Of a DNA stretch of 64,000 bases, positions 34,224 through 44,183 are shown piece after piece (position 1 is the stretch's first letter; the number at the start of each line of letters is the position of its first letter). The translations under genes were made by a program, and so were the position numbers. Below the pieces are notes generated by a model. The model was not told where the DNA came from, searched no databases, and worked only from the letters and a program-made list of their open reading frames with translations. Source of the stretch: Orbaceae bacterium lpD02 (GTDB lineage: Bacteria; Pseudomonadota; Gammaproteobacteria; Enterobacterales; Orbaceae); NCBI GenBank assembly GCA_036251875.1, contig CP133960.1:1-64000 (forward strand). Direction: 5' to 3'.

Positions 34224-35069
34224 TTATTTTATTGATAGTAAATTATCTTGATAAACTTTGACTGCATTGTGATAAAGTGTGTTTTGCCTAATGATTTTTG
34301 GTTGAGCATCCCACCATTTGAGCATGTGAGCAATCCCCTCATTATCTGCTAATTGTTTAATTCTCGCTATGTAGGCAACATTTTTGAATTGATCGAGTTG
34401 TGTTTCTGTAAACGCTTCAGATTTATACATCGCAGGTAGAATATCAATAATTGATTGATAATCCTTTAAATGATAATAAAGCTCATCAGCTAGCCTGAGT
34501 ACTTCAGGGTTGCGAGGTTTTTCCTCAAGCAAATTATTTATTGTTATTTTAGCTAAATCATACTGATGGCTTTTAACTTGTAAACGTAGTTTCACTAGCT
34601 TAAAGGCAAATTTTTCTTTATCTTGGCAAATTTTAGCGGCGAGATCAAGATGTTCTCTTGCTGCAGTAAATTGTTTACTATCAATTTCAGCTTGCGCAGC
34701 TTGTAAGTAGATTAGTGCCGGATTCGTTGCTGATTTTGCGCTTTTTGCTAACAATTTCCCCGCTCTTTTATAATCGCCTTCTAGCAAAGACAACTGTGCT
34801 TGTTCAATTTGTTTTGCTGATTTTCTAGGTAATATTGAGCGTAACCAGCCACCTAAAGCAGTTTTAGAGTAAAATATCTTGATAAAAACAAAATAAAAAA
34901 TGTACAGCAATAATAAAAAAATCAACTCGATAATAATGAACGTAACTAAGCTCATTTTGATTCTATAGCCTGAAAATTGAAATAGTACGATTCCTTGGTG
35001 ATCAGCTAGCTCTGGACCAATAAAAATTCCAGCGATAAGCACTAAGAAAATAATTAAAATTCGTAGCAT
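34224..35069 (-). CDS. hemY: HemY-like membrane TPR protein, short form
   Basis: HemY_N family: two N-terminal membrane helices (about 2-20 and 40-65), then the conserved LGGWLRSILPRKSAKQIEQAQLSLLEGDY-type stretch (about 72-100) leading into TPR-like helices. This protein is not the Gram-positive HemY oxidase; its role in haem synthesis is unclear. At 281 aa it is about 115 residues shorter than E. coli HemY (398), having lost the C-terminal TPR part. The sequence after the stop shows no leftover coding frame. It lies 9 bp after hemX and is last in the operon. Confidence 0.85.
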   Translation of the reverse strand: MLRILIIFLVLIAGIFIGPELADHQGIVLFQFSGYRIKMSLVTFIIIELIFLLLLYIFYFVFIKIFYSKTALGGWLRSILPRKSAKQIEQAQLSLLEGDYKRAGKLLAKSAKSATNPALIYLQAAQAEIDSKQFTAAREHLDLAAKICQDKEKFAFKLVKLRLQVKSHQYDLAKITINNLLEEKPRNPEVLRLADELYYHLKDYQSIIDILPAMYKSEAFTETQLDQFKNVAYIARIKQLADNEGIAHMLKWWDAQPKIIRQNTLYHNAVKVYQDNLLSIK

Positions 35070-35078
35070 TATTATCTC

Positions 35079-36572
35079 CTAGTTTGCTAGCATAGCGCGT
35101 ACGCGAGTCTGCATTAGTTTATCGAGTTCTTTTTGACTCATTAATTGCTCTGGTACATTTTGATTACTAATTGATTGTTGTTGTAAGTTATTCAGCTCAT
35201 CTAAAAATACTTTAACACTTGGCGCGTGACTATCAAAATAAGCATTAACCCAAATAGACACATCGTTAAGCGATTTTTGATAAATGAGCTCTTGGTGCCG
35301 TGGCACCGCTTGTGCAGCAATAAGCAAATGTAGCTTAATATTTTCCCTCAAATAAAGCGCTTGTTCGGGCATAATAACAGCGGTATGAATTTGGCATTTT
35401 TTTAGTAGGTCAGGGTTTTTGCCTGCTTCAACGATACATTCACCAAAGTTATCATATCTTTCAACCTGTATAAATTTTGCGAAGAAGGATTCGCTGACTT
35501 TTATTAAGTTATCGTACCAGTCATAAATTGATGACGATATTTCATTACTATTTGTTTTATATGACTCATCAATTGTTGGTGCTAAGTTATTATGGTCTTC
35601 TGATTTTTGTTCTGAAATAGAATCATCATGTTCTATCATGCCGAGGTCAATTTGTTTATAGTTATCAACTAGTGGTAATTCTGTAACCGAATCAACTAAT
35701 TCCATAAGGGTCATAACAATACCATCAAAATCGGTAAAACTAATTGCGGCGAGTGCCGAGATATCTTTATTAATAGCTTGTCTTGCCGGTAGCAAGCTAG
35801 GGTCGTTTGCTTGAGCAAGGCTAGCATCTGCATTTTTTAGTAGTAATCGTGCCGTTGTATAATCTTGCTCATTCCAGATTTTACGTCCAGCTAAATTGAC
35901 TAAATAATTAGCCTGCGATATTAACCAACTTGTATTATCGGTAGTCGACATAGCGGATAAGCGTTCATTAAAATGAATAATATTTTGCTCTGATACTTTT
36001 ATTGCATCGTCAACTTTATTAATAAACTGTTGCTGTGATTGAATTTGTTCGCTCAATTGATTTTTAACACTTTGTTCTATTAAGGCTAATTGTTTATTTT
36101 GATTATCAACAGCTTGTGAAATATTAGCTTTTATATCGCTGGTGATCGATTGCTGTAAAGTCTCTTTCAAGGTTGAAATTTCGACTTGTAATTGGTCAAT
36201 TACTGTTTTTTGTGCGGTGGATTGTTGGTGACCGTGATAATAAATGAAGCCACCCAAGCAAATCGTTAAACAAATTGCGACAACAGAGAGCTTAGATACA
36301 GGGCACCTCTTGGCCGTTTTGTTGAGTTCTTGGTTGCTTTTTTTATCTTGTGATGGAAGCGGTTGCTCCGTACTTTCAGTATTTTTTTTCATATCTTGTT
36401 TCACTTGCTGAGATTGAGTGTGATTACCAATAGGTGAAGAGTTAGATAAACTTGGTTGTGATGATAAATTTTGCATATAGGAATCAGTTAATGCGGTGAC
36501 ACAAATATTTGATAATGTGGCATTAGCACTAAAATATCGCGTTTGGGTATAAACCACGTTTTTATGCGACAT
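35079..36572 (-). CDS. hemX: HemX-like membrane protein
   Basis: A 497-aa HemX family protein: a hydrophilic N-terminus, one membrane helix (about 94-113), a Gln-rich coiled coil (about 118-200) and the conserved C-terminal region (LISQANYLVNLAGRKIW, QALYLRENIKLHLLIAAQAVPRHQE, LMQTRVR). E. coli HemX (393 aa) lacks the about 30-residue acidic insertion near 300-345 and the long N-terminus seen here. The start is uncertain: ATG 36572 has no good ribosome site, and ATG 36476 (MQNLSS) is an alternative. The function is not settled; gene order hemCDXY is conserved. Confidence 0.85.
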   Translation of the reverse strand: MSHKNVVYTQTRYFSANATLSNICVTALTDSYMQNLSSQPSLSNSSPIGNHTQSQQVKQDMKKNTESTEQPLPSQDKKSNQELNKTAKRCPVSKLSVVAICLTICLGGFIYYHGHQQSTAQKTVIDQLQVEISTLKETLQQSITSDIKANISQAVDNQNKQLALIEQSVKNQLSEQIQSQQQFINKVDDAIKVSEQNIIHFNERLSAMSTTDNTSWLISQANYLVNLAGRKIWNEQDYTTARLLLKNADASLAQANDPSLLPARQAINKDISALAAISFTDFDGIVMTLMELVDSVTELPLVDNYKQIDLGMIEHDDSISEQKSEDHNNLAPTIDESYKTNSNEISSSIYDWYDNLIKVSESFFAKFIQVERYDNFGECIVEAGKNPDLLKKCQIHTAVIMPEQALYLRENIKLHLLIAAQAVPRHQELIYQKSLNDVSIWVNAYFDSHAPSVKVFLDELNNLQQQSISNQNVPEQLMSQKELDKLMQTRVRAMLAN

Positions 36573-36594
36573 GAGGAAAACTTATCCAATTAAT

Positions 36595-37332
36595 TTATAT
36601 TGATATTGCATTATGACATAGAGTCGCAATTGTTTTAAATAAATTTTGATTATTTGCACTTTCAGCTAAATAGATCTGCTGCCAATGGTGTAATTTTGCT
36701 TCGGCCATTATCCTTGGGCTGCTAACAATTATGCGACAATTATGTTTATGTGTATCGGTACAATATTGGTTTAATTGTAGCAAATGTTCAATACTGGTTA
36801 TGATAAAACTATATTGCTGTTGCTGTTCAAAAAGCATTATATGATAACAGATCGGGGCGCGTTGGTAACATTGGATATTTTTAACTAATGCCCCTTGGCG
36901 AGTAAGGTTTTTTTTAATAACTGTTCGTCCGACATCGCCACATAATATTAGTACTTGACGGTTATTAACGGAAAGATTGATTGATTGAAAATATTCCAGT
37001 AAACCTTCACTATTTTCATCTTTAGGTGGGAATGTGGTTAATCGACCAGTGATCGATTGAAACTGTTTAGCCGTTTGTTCGCCAATTGCAAAATAGTGGA
37101 CAAAATGAGGAAATAGAACTTTTTGCTGGGTAGAAATCATTAAGTTAACTTGTGGTGAGACAATAATGATCATATCACCTTGCTGTAAGTTCTCAAGATG
37201 TTGTGCCAGCTGGTCTAAATCTTGTCCTTTTATGATATTAAAGAAAGGTAAGTGCTTTGCCGGTAACTTAGCTTGATGGCATAATTGAACAAGTTCTTCG
37301 CCATAAGGTGATGGACGAGTCACAATAATCAT
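36595..37332 (-). CDS. hemD: Uroporphyrinogen-III synthase
   Basis: Closes and isomerises hydroxymethylbilane to uroporphyrinogen III. The 245 aa (E. coli 246) begin MIIVTRPSPYGEELVQL and show the bidomain pattern with SPQVN, FAIGEQTAKQF and LILCGDVGR. The family is weakly conserved, so the operon position directly after hemC (32-bp gap) is the strongest evidence. Confidence 0.92.
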   Translation of the reverse strand: MIIVTRPSPYGEELVQLCHQAKLPAKHLPFFNIIKGQDLDQLAQHLENLQQGDMIIIVSPQVNLMISTQQKVLFPHFVHYFAIGEQTAKQFQSITGRLTTFPPKDENSEGLLEYFQSINLSVNNRQVLILCGDVGRTVIKKNLTRQGALVKNIQCYQRAPICYHIMLFEQQQQYSFIITSIEHLLQLNQYCTDTHKHNCRIIVSSPRIMAEAKLHHWQQIYLAESANNQNLFKTIATLCHNAISI

Positions 37333-37364
37333 AAAATTTACCTATTTATAAGATATTCAAGTTG

Positions 37365-38285
37365 CTAAATCTGGCTTAAAATTTTATCAGCACCTTGATT
37401 TATCAGTTCTTTAGCCAGTACGATCCCGAGCTCTGTTGCTTGATATTTATGACCTGTAGCATTAGCCGTTATTATGTGTTTACCATCTAAACTGCCAACT
37501 AAGCCTTGTAGCGTTAGCGTATCTTGCTCGAGTTTTGAATAACAGCCGATCGGTACTTGGCAACCACCTTGTAGATAATTATTCATTGCGCGCTCAGCCG
37601 TAACACAATAACGAGTCTCTTGATCATCAAGAGGAGCTAATAATTGGCTAATTCTAGCGTCATTTTGGCGCGCTTCAATACCAATTGCTCCTTGTCCTAC
37701 CGCGGGTAACATTGTTTCGACAGAAATATATTGTTTGATGCGTTGAGATAGTTCTAAGCGCTTCAAGCCTGCTGATGCTAAGATAATTGCGTCATATTCG
37801 TTATTATCTAACTTTTGTAGGCGAGAGCCAACATTACCTCGTAAATCTTTAATCGTTAAGTTTGGATAATGGGATTTAAGTTGGCATTGACGACGTAGAC
37901 TTGAGGTACCCACAATCGCATTCTCAGGTAATTCACTTAGGTTATTGTACTTATTGGAAATAAAAGCATCTCGGACATCATCTCGGGGGCAGATAGTCGT
38001 TAATTCTAAGCCATCAGGAAATTGTGCTGGAATATCTTTAATTGAATGAACCGCAATATCAGCCTCATTATTCAAAATTGCAAGTTCTAACTGTTTTACA
38101 AACAGCCCTTTACCGCCAATTTTTGATAATGGGCTATCGAGTAGCACATCTCCTTGAGTTACCATTGGTACTAGCTCTACAGTCAATTTAGGATGATAAG
38201 ATAGTAGCATTTTTTTTACATAGTTGGCTTGCCATAACGCTAAAGGGCTTTTTCGTGTTGCGATTTTAATTACTGGGATTTGCAC
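37365..38285 (-). CDS. hemC: Porphobilinogen deaminase (hydroxymethylbilane synthase)
   Basis: Polymerises four porphobilinogens to hydroxymethylbilane. The 306 aa (E. coli 313) have [43 protein letters not shown] and the dipyrromethane-cofactor cysteine in [10 protein letters not shown] (about 237-246). The start is GTG 38285 with AAGGA upstream. It begins only 14 bp after purB on the same strand and no terminator is seen between, so hemCDXY seems to be transcribed with purB. Confidence 0.97.
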   Translation of the reverse strand: MQIPVIKIATRKSPLALWQANYVKKMLLSYHPKLTVELVPMVTQGDVLLDSPLSKIGGKGLFVKQLELAILNNEADIAVHSIKDIPAQFPDGLELTTICPRDDVRDAFISNKYNNLSELPENAIVGTSSLRRQCQLKSHYPNLTIKDLRGNVGSRLQKLDNNEYDAIILASAGLKRLELSQRIKQYISVETMLPAVGQGAIGIEARQNDARISQLLAPLDDQETRYCVTAERAMNNYLQGGCQVPIGCYSKLEQDTLTLQGLVGSLDGKHIITANATGHKYQATELGIVLAKELINQGADKILSQI

Positions 38286-38299
38286 AATATATCCTTAGA

Positions 38300-39703
<1,404 letters not shown>

Positions 39704-39718
39704 TCAATGATTTAACGG

Positions 39719-40384
39719 TTAACTATTATTATGCATCTGTTGCAAAATATTATCGGCAGCATTAATTATATTTTTGCGAGAAAATAATAATTGCAAACGA
39801 TTACCTCCAACTTGATACCACAAAATTGCCGCTCTAACACTTGCAAACAAAGCCGCTCGCACTTTAGCTTGAATTAAGGCGTTTTGCAAATACTCCATTT
39901 TGCCCGTAACCCTAATCTTTGACGTTAGAGGGCTAATGATATCTGAATAAATTTCAGCTAAGGGATAGGAAATCTCATTACGATGGTTATCGAGCGTTTC
40001 ATGATTAATGACGCCATAAAGTGATTGAATTCGCTCTAGTCGATTAGCAATTTTTGCTAATGCCGATTTATCTTTAATTAATTTACTTGTTACCCCAATT
40101 GAGCCCAATATATAGCGCATTATCTCAACTTTTTCTGGGTTGTTATTGAGTAATTGGGTTAGAAATTGTAAGCCATTTTTAATATTACCGGTACCATCAA
40201 AAACATCAGCTGTTGATTGTGGCGAGGTATTAAATATACTTTTTAAAGCAATATCATACAAAGGTAGGTTGCATTGCCCAGTATTAGCCAGATTAGCGAC
40301 TAATATTGCACTTTGGCAAACACCGCCTAACGCGATAGCGATATGATCATATTTATTGTCCATATTCATTTTCTCTATTGGCAT
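39719..40384 (-). CDS. hflD: High-frequency lysogenization protein HflD homolog
   Basis: A 221-aa, mostly helical HflD/DUF489 family protein; DHIAIALGGVCQSAILVANLA near the start and RAALFASVRAAILWYQVGG near the end match the family (E. coli 213 aa). In E. coli it was found through lambda CII/lysogeny effects; its cellular role is unclear. The first ATG shares one base with the mnmA stop (TAATG), suggesting translational coupling; ATGs at 40369 and 40363, the latter with better spacing from AGAG, are alternatives that fit the E. coli N-terminus. Confidence 0.88.
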   Translation of the reverse strand: MPIEKMNMDNKYDHIAIALGGVCQSAILVANLANTGQCNLPLYDIALKSIFNTSPQSTADVFDGTGNIKNGLQFLTQLLNNNPEKVEIMRYILGSIGVTSKLIKDKSALAKIANRLERIQSLYGVINHETLDNHRNEISYPLAEIYSDIISPLTSKIRVTGKMEYLQNALIQAKVRAALFASVRAAILWYQVGGNRLQLLFSRKNIINAADNILQQMHNNS

Positions 40385-41517
40385 TATAGATACTGATCAA
40401 ATTGGCGGAGTATTCTTTCTTCAATAATACCGCCACCAAGGCAAACTTCTTGTTGATAAAATACTGCAGATTGACCTGGTGTAATAGCTGATACCGGGTG
40501 TTCAAAAATCACTTCAACTTTATCATCATTAATTGGCTTTAATTCACAAGCAATATCCTGTTGGCGATAGCGTGTTTTTACGGTACATTTTACTGAATGG
40601 GTAAGAGGTTTACGATCAACCCAATGAAGTTGACTAGCAATTAAACCGCCCGAATATAAAGCGGGATGATCTCCCCCCTGTGCAACAATCAGTTCATTTT
40701 TTTGAACATTCTTATCAACTACATACCAAGGTGTTTCGTCAGAGTTTTTAAGTCCTCCAATACCAAGTCCTTTGCGTTGGCCTAGCGTATGGTACATTAA
40801 GCCTTGATGTTGGCCAATTATCTTGCCATCTACCGTTCGAATTGATCCCGATTGAGCAGGTAGGTACCGAGCCAAAAAATCGCGAAATTTTCGTTCACCA
40901 ATAAAGCAGATCCCTGTTGAATCTTTTTTACTCGCGGTTGCTAAGCCTAGTTTTTGCGCGATTTCTCTAACTTGAGGTTTTTCTAATTCACCAACGGGAA
41001 AAAGGCTTTTGCTAATTTGTTGCTCACTTAAGGTATAAAGAAAATAACTTTGATCCTTATTATTATCTATGCCTCGTAGCAATTTAACTTTACCATTTTC
41101 ATCTCTTCTACGGACATAATGACCGGTAGCAATATAGTCAGCACCCAAATCTTCTGCTGCGTATTGTAAAAAAGCCTTAAACTTGATCTCTTTGTTGCAC
41201 AATATATCAGGGTTGGGAGTTCTACCGGCTTGATATTCTGCTAAAAAATGCTCAAATACGTTGTCCCAGTATTCTGCAGCAAAATTAATTGTTAATAACT
41301 TTATACCTAATTTATCACACACTGCTTGAGCGTCATTAAGATCTGTGGTGGCGGAACAATATTCTTCATCATCGTCCTCTTCCCAGTTCTTCATAAATAA
41401 CCCAACGACATCGTATCCTTGCTGTTGTAATAAGTAAGCTGATACTGATGAATCAACGCCACCAGACATACCGACCACAACCTTTATATTTTTGTTATTC
41501 ATTTTTTTCTGCGACAT
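40384..41517 (-). CDS. mnmA: tRNA-specific 2-thiouridylase MnmA
   Basis: Puts sulfur on U34 of tRNA Lys, Glu and Gln. The 377 aa have the PP-loop [12 protein letters not shown] (about 16-27), the catalytic Cys in [10 protein letters not shown] (about 107) and the second Cys in [13 protein letters not shown] (about 204), plus [10 protein letters not shown]. The length is a little above E. coli (368). The start is not certain: ATG 41517 has little ribosome site, and ATG 41502 (MNNKN) is possible. It heads the unit mnmA-hflD-purB-hemCDXY. Confidence 0.95.
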   Translation of the reverse strand: MSQKKMNNKNIKVVVGMSGGVDSSVSAYLLQQQGYDVVGLFMKNWEEDDDEEYCSATTDLNDAQAVCDKLGIKLLTINFAAEYWDNVFEHFLAEYQAGRTPNPDILCNKEIKFKAFLQYAAEDLGADYIATGHYVRRRDENGKVKLLRGIDNNKDQSYFLYTLSEQQISKSLFPVGELEKPQVREIAQKLGLATASKKDSTGICFIGERKFRDFLARYLPAQSGSIRTVDGKIIGQHQGLMYHTLGQRKGLGIGGLKNSDETPWYVVDKNVQKNELIVAQGGDHPALYSGGLIASQLHWVDRKPLTHSVKCTVKTRYRQQDIACELKPINDDKVEVIFEHPVSAITPGQSAVFYQQEVCLGGGIIEERILRQFDQYL

Positions 41518-41637
41518 ATTAAATTTAAATCATGGATAAATAGCTGTTAACTGCGATTTTATCACAAATGATAAGAGAGCAATAATTTTTTGCGGAAAAC
41601 AAAAAAATAACCACCTAGCAGTAGTGTCAATAAATAA

Positions 41638-42330
41638 TTAGGATAAATCTTTTATGATACAAATTATTCTACCTATAACTTTAAAATCATTCTCTATATT
41701 TAATTTATCTATCTGCATAGAAGGGTATTTTTCGTTGTCAGATAATAATAAAAGATATTTCCCATGATTTTGAATACGCTTGATTATCAGTGCGTCACCA
41801 TATTTAATCAGATAGATATAGCCATCGAACGGCGCTACATTAGCTACGTTAAAAATTAATGTATCGTTATCTGAGATAGTTGGTGACATTGAATCACCTT
41901 TTGCCCAGTAGAAAAAAAGGTCATCGATATGAAAATCGTGAGATTTAATGCAATTTAAATCAAATGGTAGCAAATTAGTTATCTGATTTTTAGTTCCGTT
42001 AAGTTCATCAAAATGTTCAATCTCTGTATTAGGCTGATAAATGGGAATATTAACAATGCTTTTAACTCCCTTACTGGGCAGCAAACGGCATTCTCCTTGC
42101 CCTGTTGCTAACCATGCAATAGGAACATCACATTTTTTAGCTATAATCGCTAAACGATTTAAGGATGGATAGGTTTTTCCCGACAAATAATCTCTAATAA
42201 CCGCTTCAGACATTTCTACTTTTTTCGCAAATGCATTACCTGACATTCCTTCTTGAGCGAGCAACAATCGCTCACGAAACTCAATAACACCAGTATTTTC
42301 TAATAGTTGTTTTTTTTCTATATTTTTCAT
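41638..42330 (-). CDS. CI-like phage repressor (HTH plus S24 peptidase-fold)
   Basis: About 230 aa. The N-terminal XRE-type helix-turn-helix (about 16-75; GNAFAKKVEMSEAVIRDYL, then SLNRLAIIAKKCDV) is joined to a C-terminal LexA/CI S24 domain with GDSMSPTI (catalytic Ser about 152) and ALIIKRIQ (catalytic Lys). I see no Ala-Gly or Cys-Gly cleavage pair in the linker, so self-cleavage is doubtful. The ATG at 42330 has AAGGTG upstream; a GTG at 42336 lies within that site. It diverges from a Ner-like gene. No other phage gene is near. Confidence 0.85.
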   Translation of the reverse strand: MKNIEKKQLLENTGVIEFRERLLLAQEGMSGNAFAKKVEMSEAVIRDYLSGKTYPSLNRLAIIAKKCDVPIAWLATGQGECRLLPSKGVKSIVNIPIYQPNTEIEHFDELNGTKNQITNLLPFDLNCIKSHDFHIDDLFFYWAKGDSMSPTISDNDTLIFNVANVAPFDGYIYLIKYGDALIIKRIQNHGKYLLLLSDNEKYPSMQIDKLNIENDFKVIGRIICIIKDLS

Positions 42331-42521
42331 TGTCACCTTCGTATTTTTATTAATTTAGATTTAGGTTAAACAGATTTATATTTTTTTTTAGATAAAAATG
42401 CACTTTTTTGTTTGAATTCGTTTTTTTGTGTGGTATTCTTTGTGCACAAATTAATGCTAAACAGCGTTAAATTGGTATTATACCGATAATCTTAACTATA
42501 TCTATATAAGAGGATCTCATA
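42331..42521. promoter_or_regulatory. Divergent repressor/Ner control region
   Basis: Contains a plus-strand promoter candidate TTGAAT (42412-42417), 16-bp spacer, TATTCT (42434-42439), and two palindromes: TTTGTGCACAAA (42439-42450), overlapping the promoter end, and GGTATTATACC (42474-42484). Either may be the repressor operator. Confidence 0.45.
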
Positions 42522-42737
42522 ATGAGAGTACAAGATCAAGATTGGCTACCTTCTAGAGTCGTGGGGGAGATCAAAATTCGAGGGGGAAGCCTACGCGAAT
42601 TATCACGTTCAAACGGCTTACAAGCTGATACATTAAGAAATGCACTTTACCGTCATTGTCCTAAGTATGAGAAAATTATTTCTGGGTACTTAAATGTCCC
42701 TGTAGAGAAAATCTGGCCGACTCGATATAAAAAATAA
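42522..42737 (+). CDS. nlp: Ner/Nlp-like DNA-binding protein
   Basis: A 71-aa helix-turn-helix protein of the Ner family (phage Mu Ner, E. coli Nlp/SfsB). The segments DWLPSRVVGEI, LRELSRSNGLQADTLRNAL and VPVEKIWPTRY line up with Nlp's DWHPADIIAGL, AAESRRNGLSSSTLANAL and PWVIWPSRY. AGAGGATC precedes the ATG. Mu Ner shuts off early transcription and opposes the repressor; here the same divergent repressor/Ner arrangement is kept without transposase genes. It could also be a normal chromosomal Nlp regulator. Confidence 0.82.
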   Translation: MRVQDQDWLPSRVVGEIKIRGGSLRELSRSNGLQADTLRNALYRHCPKYEKIISGYLNVPVEKIWPTRYKK

Positions 42738-42769
42738 TCATAAATTATTACGAATAATTTATGATTATT
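42733..42769. repeat. Perfect 17-bp inverted repeat at the end of nlp
   Basis: Arms 42733-42749 and 42753-42769 are exact reverse complements with a 3-base loop (ACG). The left arm overlaps the nlp stop codon. It is AT-rich, with no immediate T-run; a T-run comes 20 bases later (42788-42798). Confidence 0.7.
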
Positions 42770-42834
42770 ATCTAAATCTTAAAGTACTTTTTTTTTTACT
42801 TTTATGTGTGAGTTCGTACTGCAAGACTGATTTT

Positions 42835-42870
42835 AAATAGCTTGCTCTATTAGAGTAGAGTAAGCTATTT
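42835..42870. terminator. Hairpin terminator between nlp and tpiA
   Basis: A 15-bp stem (42835-42849 with 42856-42870, one G-T pair) and 6-base loop between convergent genes, 8 bp from the tpiA stop. Confidence 0.6.
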
Positions 42871-42878
42871 CTTATTGA

Positions 42879-43643
42879 TTACTTCTTCGTTTTAGCTGCG
42901 GCTTTAACAATTACAGCAAAAGCATCTGCTTTTAATGATGCGCCACCCACTAATGCACCATCAATATCGGGTTGAGTAAATAACTCAGCTGCATTTTTAT
43001 CATTAACCGAACCGCCATATTGAATAATAACTTGCTGCGCTATATCTGCGTCAACTTTTGCAATATGCTCACGGATAAATTTATGTACAGCTTGCGCTTG
43101 TGCTGGAGTTGCTGATTTACCTGTACCAATAGCCCAAATTGGTTCATAAGCAATAACTGCATTGTTAAAGGCTTTAGCACCAAGTAGATCAATTACAGCA
43201 TCAAGTTGTTTTGCACAAACGGCTTGTGTTTGGCCTGCTTCATTTTCAGCTTCACTTTCACCAATACATAGCACTGGTACTAAACCGTTTTCTTTTAAGG
43301 TCGCAAATTTCTGTGCAATAAATTTATCACACTCTGCATGATAAGTTCGACGTTCTGAATGGCCAATAATAATATGAGTTGCTCCAATTTCTTTAAGCAT
43401 TTCAGCGGAAATATCACCTGTGTAAGCCCCCGACAGATGAGTATCGACATTTTGTGCGCCTAACATAATATTAGAATCTGCTAAAAGTTTTTGGACATAA
43501 TCAAGATACACAACAGGGGGAGCAATTGCTACATCGCAACCATCGATACCAGCAAGTTCTTTTTTTAAGCTTGTGACTAAGTCTAAAGCCATAGTTTTAC
43601 TACCGTTAAGCTTCCAGTTTCCCATAACGAGAGGTTTACGCAT
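42879..43643 (-). CDS. tpiA: Triosephosphate isomerase
   Basis: Interconverts dihydroxyacetone phosphate and glyceraldehyde 3-phosphate. The product is 254-255 aa (E. coli 255), with GNWKLNGS (catalytic Lys), IIGHSERR (catalytic His) and [11 protein letters not shown] (catalytic Glu), and phosphate-binding [15 protein letters not shown] chose ATG 43643, with GGAG upstream and matching E. coli MRxPLVMGNW; the frame reaches an ATG at 43655 that overlaps that site. Confidence 0.97.
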   Translation of the reverse strand: MRKPLVMGNWKLNGSKTMALDLVTSLKKELAGIDGCDVAIAPPVVYLDYVQKLLADSNIMLGAQNVDTHLSGAYTGDISAEMLKEIGATHIIIGHSERRTYHAECDKFIAQKFATLKENGLVPVLCIGESEAENEAGQTQAVCAKQLDAVIDLLGAKAFNNAVIAYEPIWAIGTGKSATPAQAQAVHKFIREHIAKVDADIAQQVIIQYGGSVNDKNAAELFTQPDIDGALVGGASLKADAFAVIVKAAAKTKK

Positions 43644-43741
43644 AAATTTCTCCAATAATTACGTTTAATTGAGTGTAGATTTGATTTGAATTCGCTATAA
43701 TGTCAAACATTATACACAAATAATTGCCATTGAGGATCACT

Positions 43742-43987
43742 ATGTCTTTAGAAATACTTAGTCAGTTAGAAACAAAAATTCAACAAACTGTCAATACTAT
43801 TCAATTATTACAGCAAGAAATCAATGCATTACAACAAAAGAATCAAGAATTAGAACTTTTAATTACTGAAGAATCAGATGAAGTACAAAGTTTGCGTAAG
43901 CAAAATGAGGAATTGAAACAGGAACAAGCGGTATGGCAAGAACGCATTAGTTCCTTATTAAATAAAATTGGTGGGATTTCTCAATAA
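43742..43987 (+). CDS. zapB: Cell division protein ZapB
   Basis: A short, all coiled-coil protein that stabilises the Z ring through ZapA. The product is 81 aa (E. coli ZapB 79-81). MSLEILSQLETKIQQ and QERISSLL match E. coli MSLEVFEKLEAKVQQ and QERLQALL. ATG 43742 has GAGG upstream; an in-frame TTG at 43724 is not supported. It is divergent from tpiA, with a TATAAT at 43696-43701, and is followed by a terminator. Confidence 0.92.
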   Translation: MSLEILSQLETKIQQTVNTIQLLQQEINALQQKNQELELLITEESDEVQSLRKQNEELKQEQAVWQERISSLLNKIGGISQ

Positions 43988-44014
43988 GCATTAATCATAT
44001 TAATCAATAAATTG

Positions 44015-44039
44015 AAAGGGCTTTTATAGCCCTTTTTTA
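44015..44039 (+). terminator. Terminator after zapB
   Basis: AAAGGGCT (44015-44022) pairs with AGCCCTTT (44028-44035), 5-base loop, followed by a T-run. Confidence 0.85.
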
Positions 44040-44183
44040 GTGTAAATCATTAAAAAAATGTTACTATTAGGATAGTAAAGTAAGCTTACATAAGCGGATT
44101 GATGTAAATCGATAAATTAGCATAAGAATAATACCCTATATAAATGGCTATTATTCTTATGATAGGAAAATAAAAGAGAAGCA

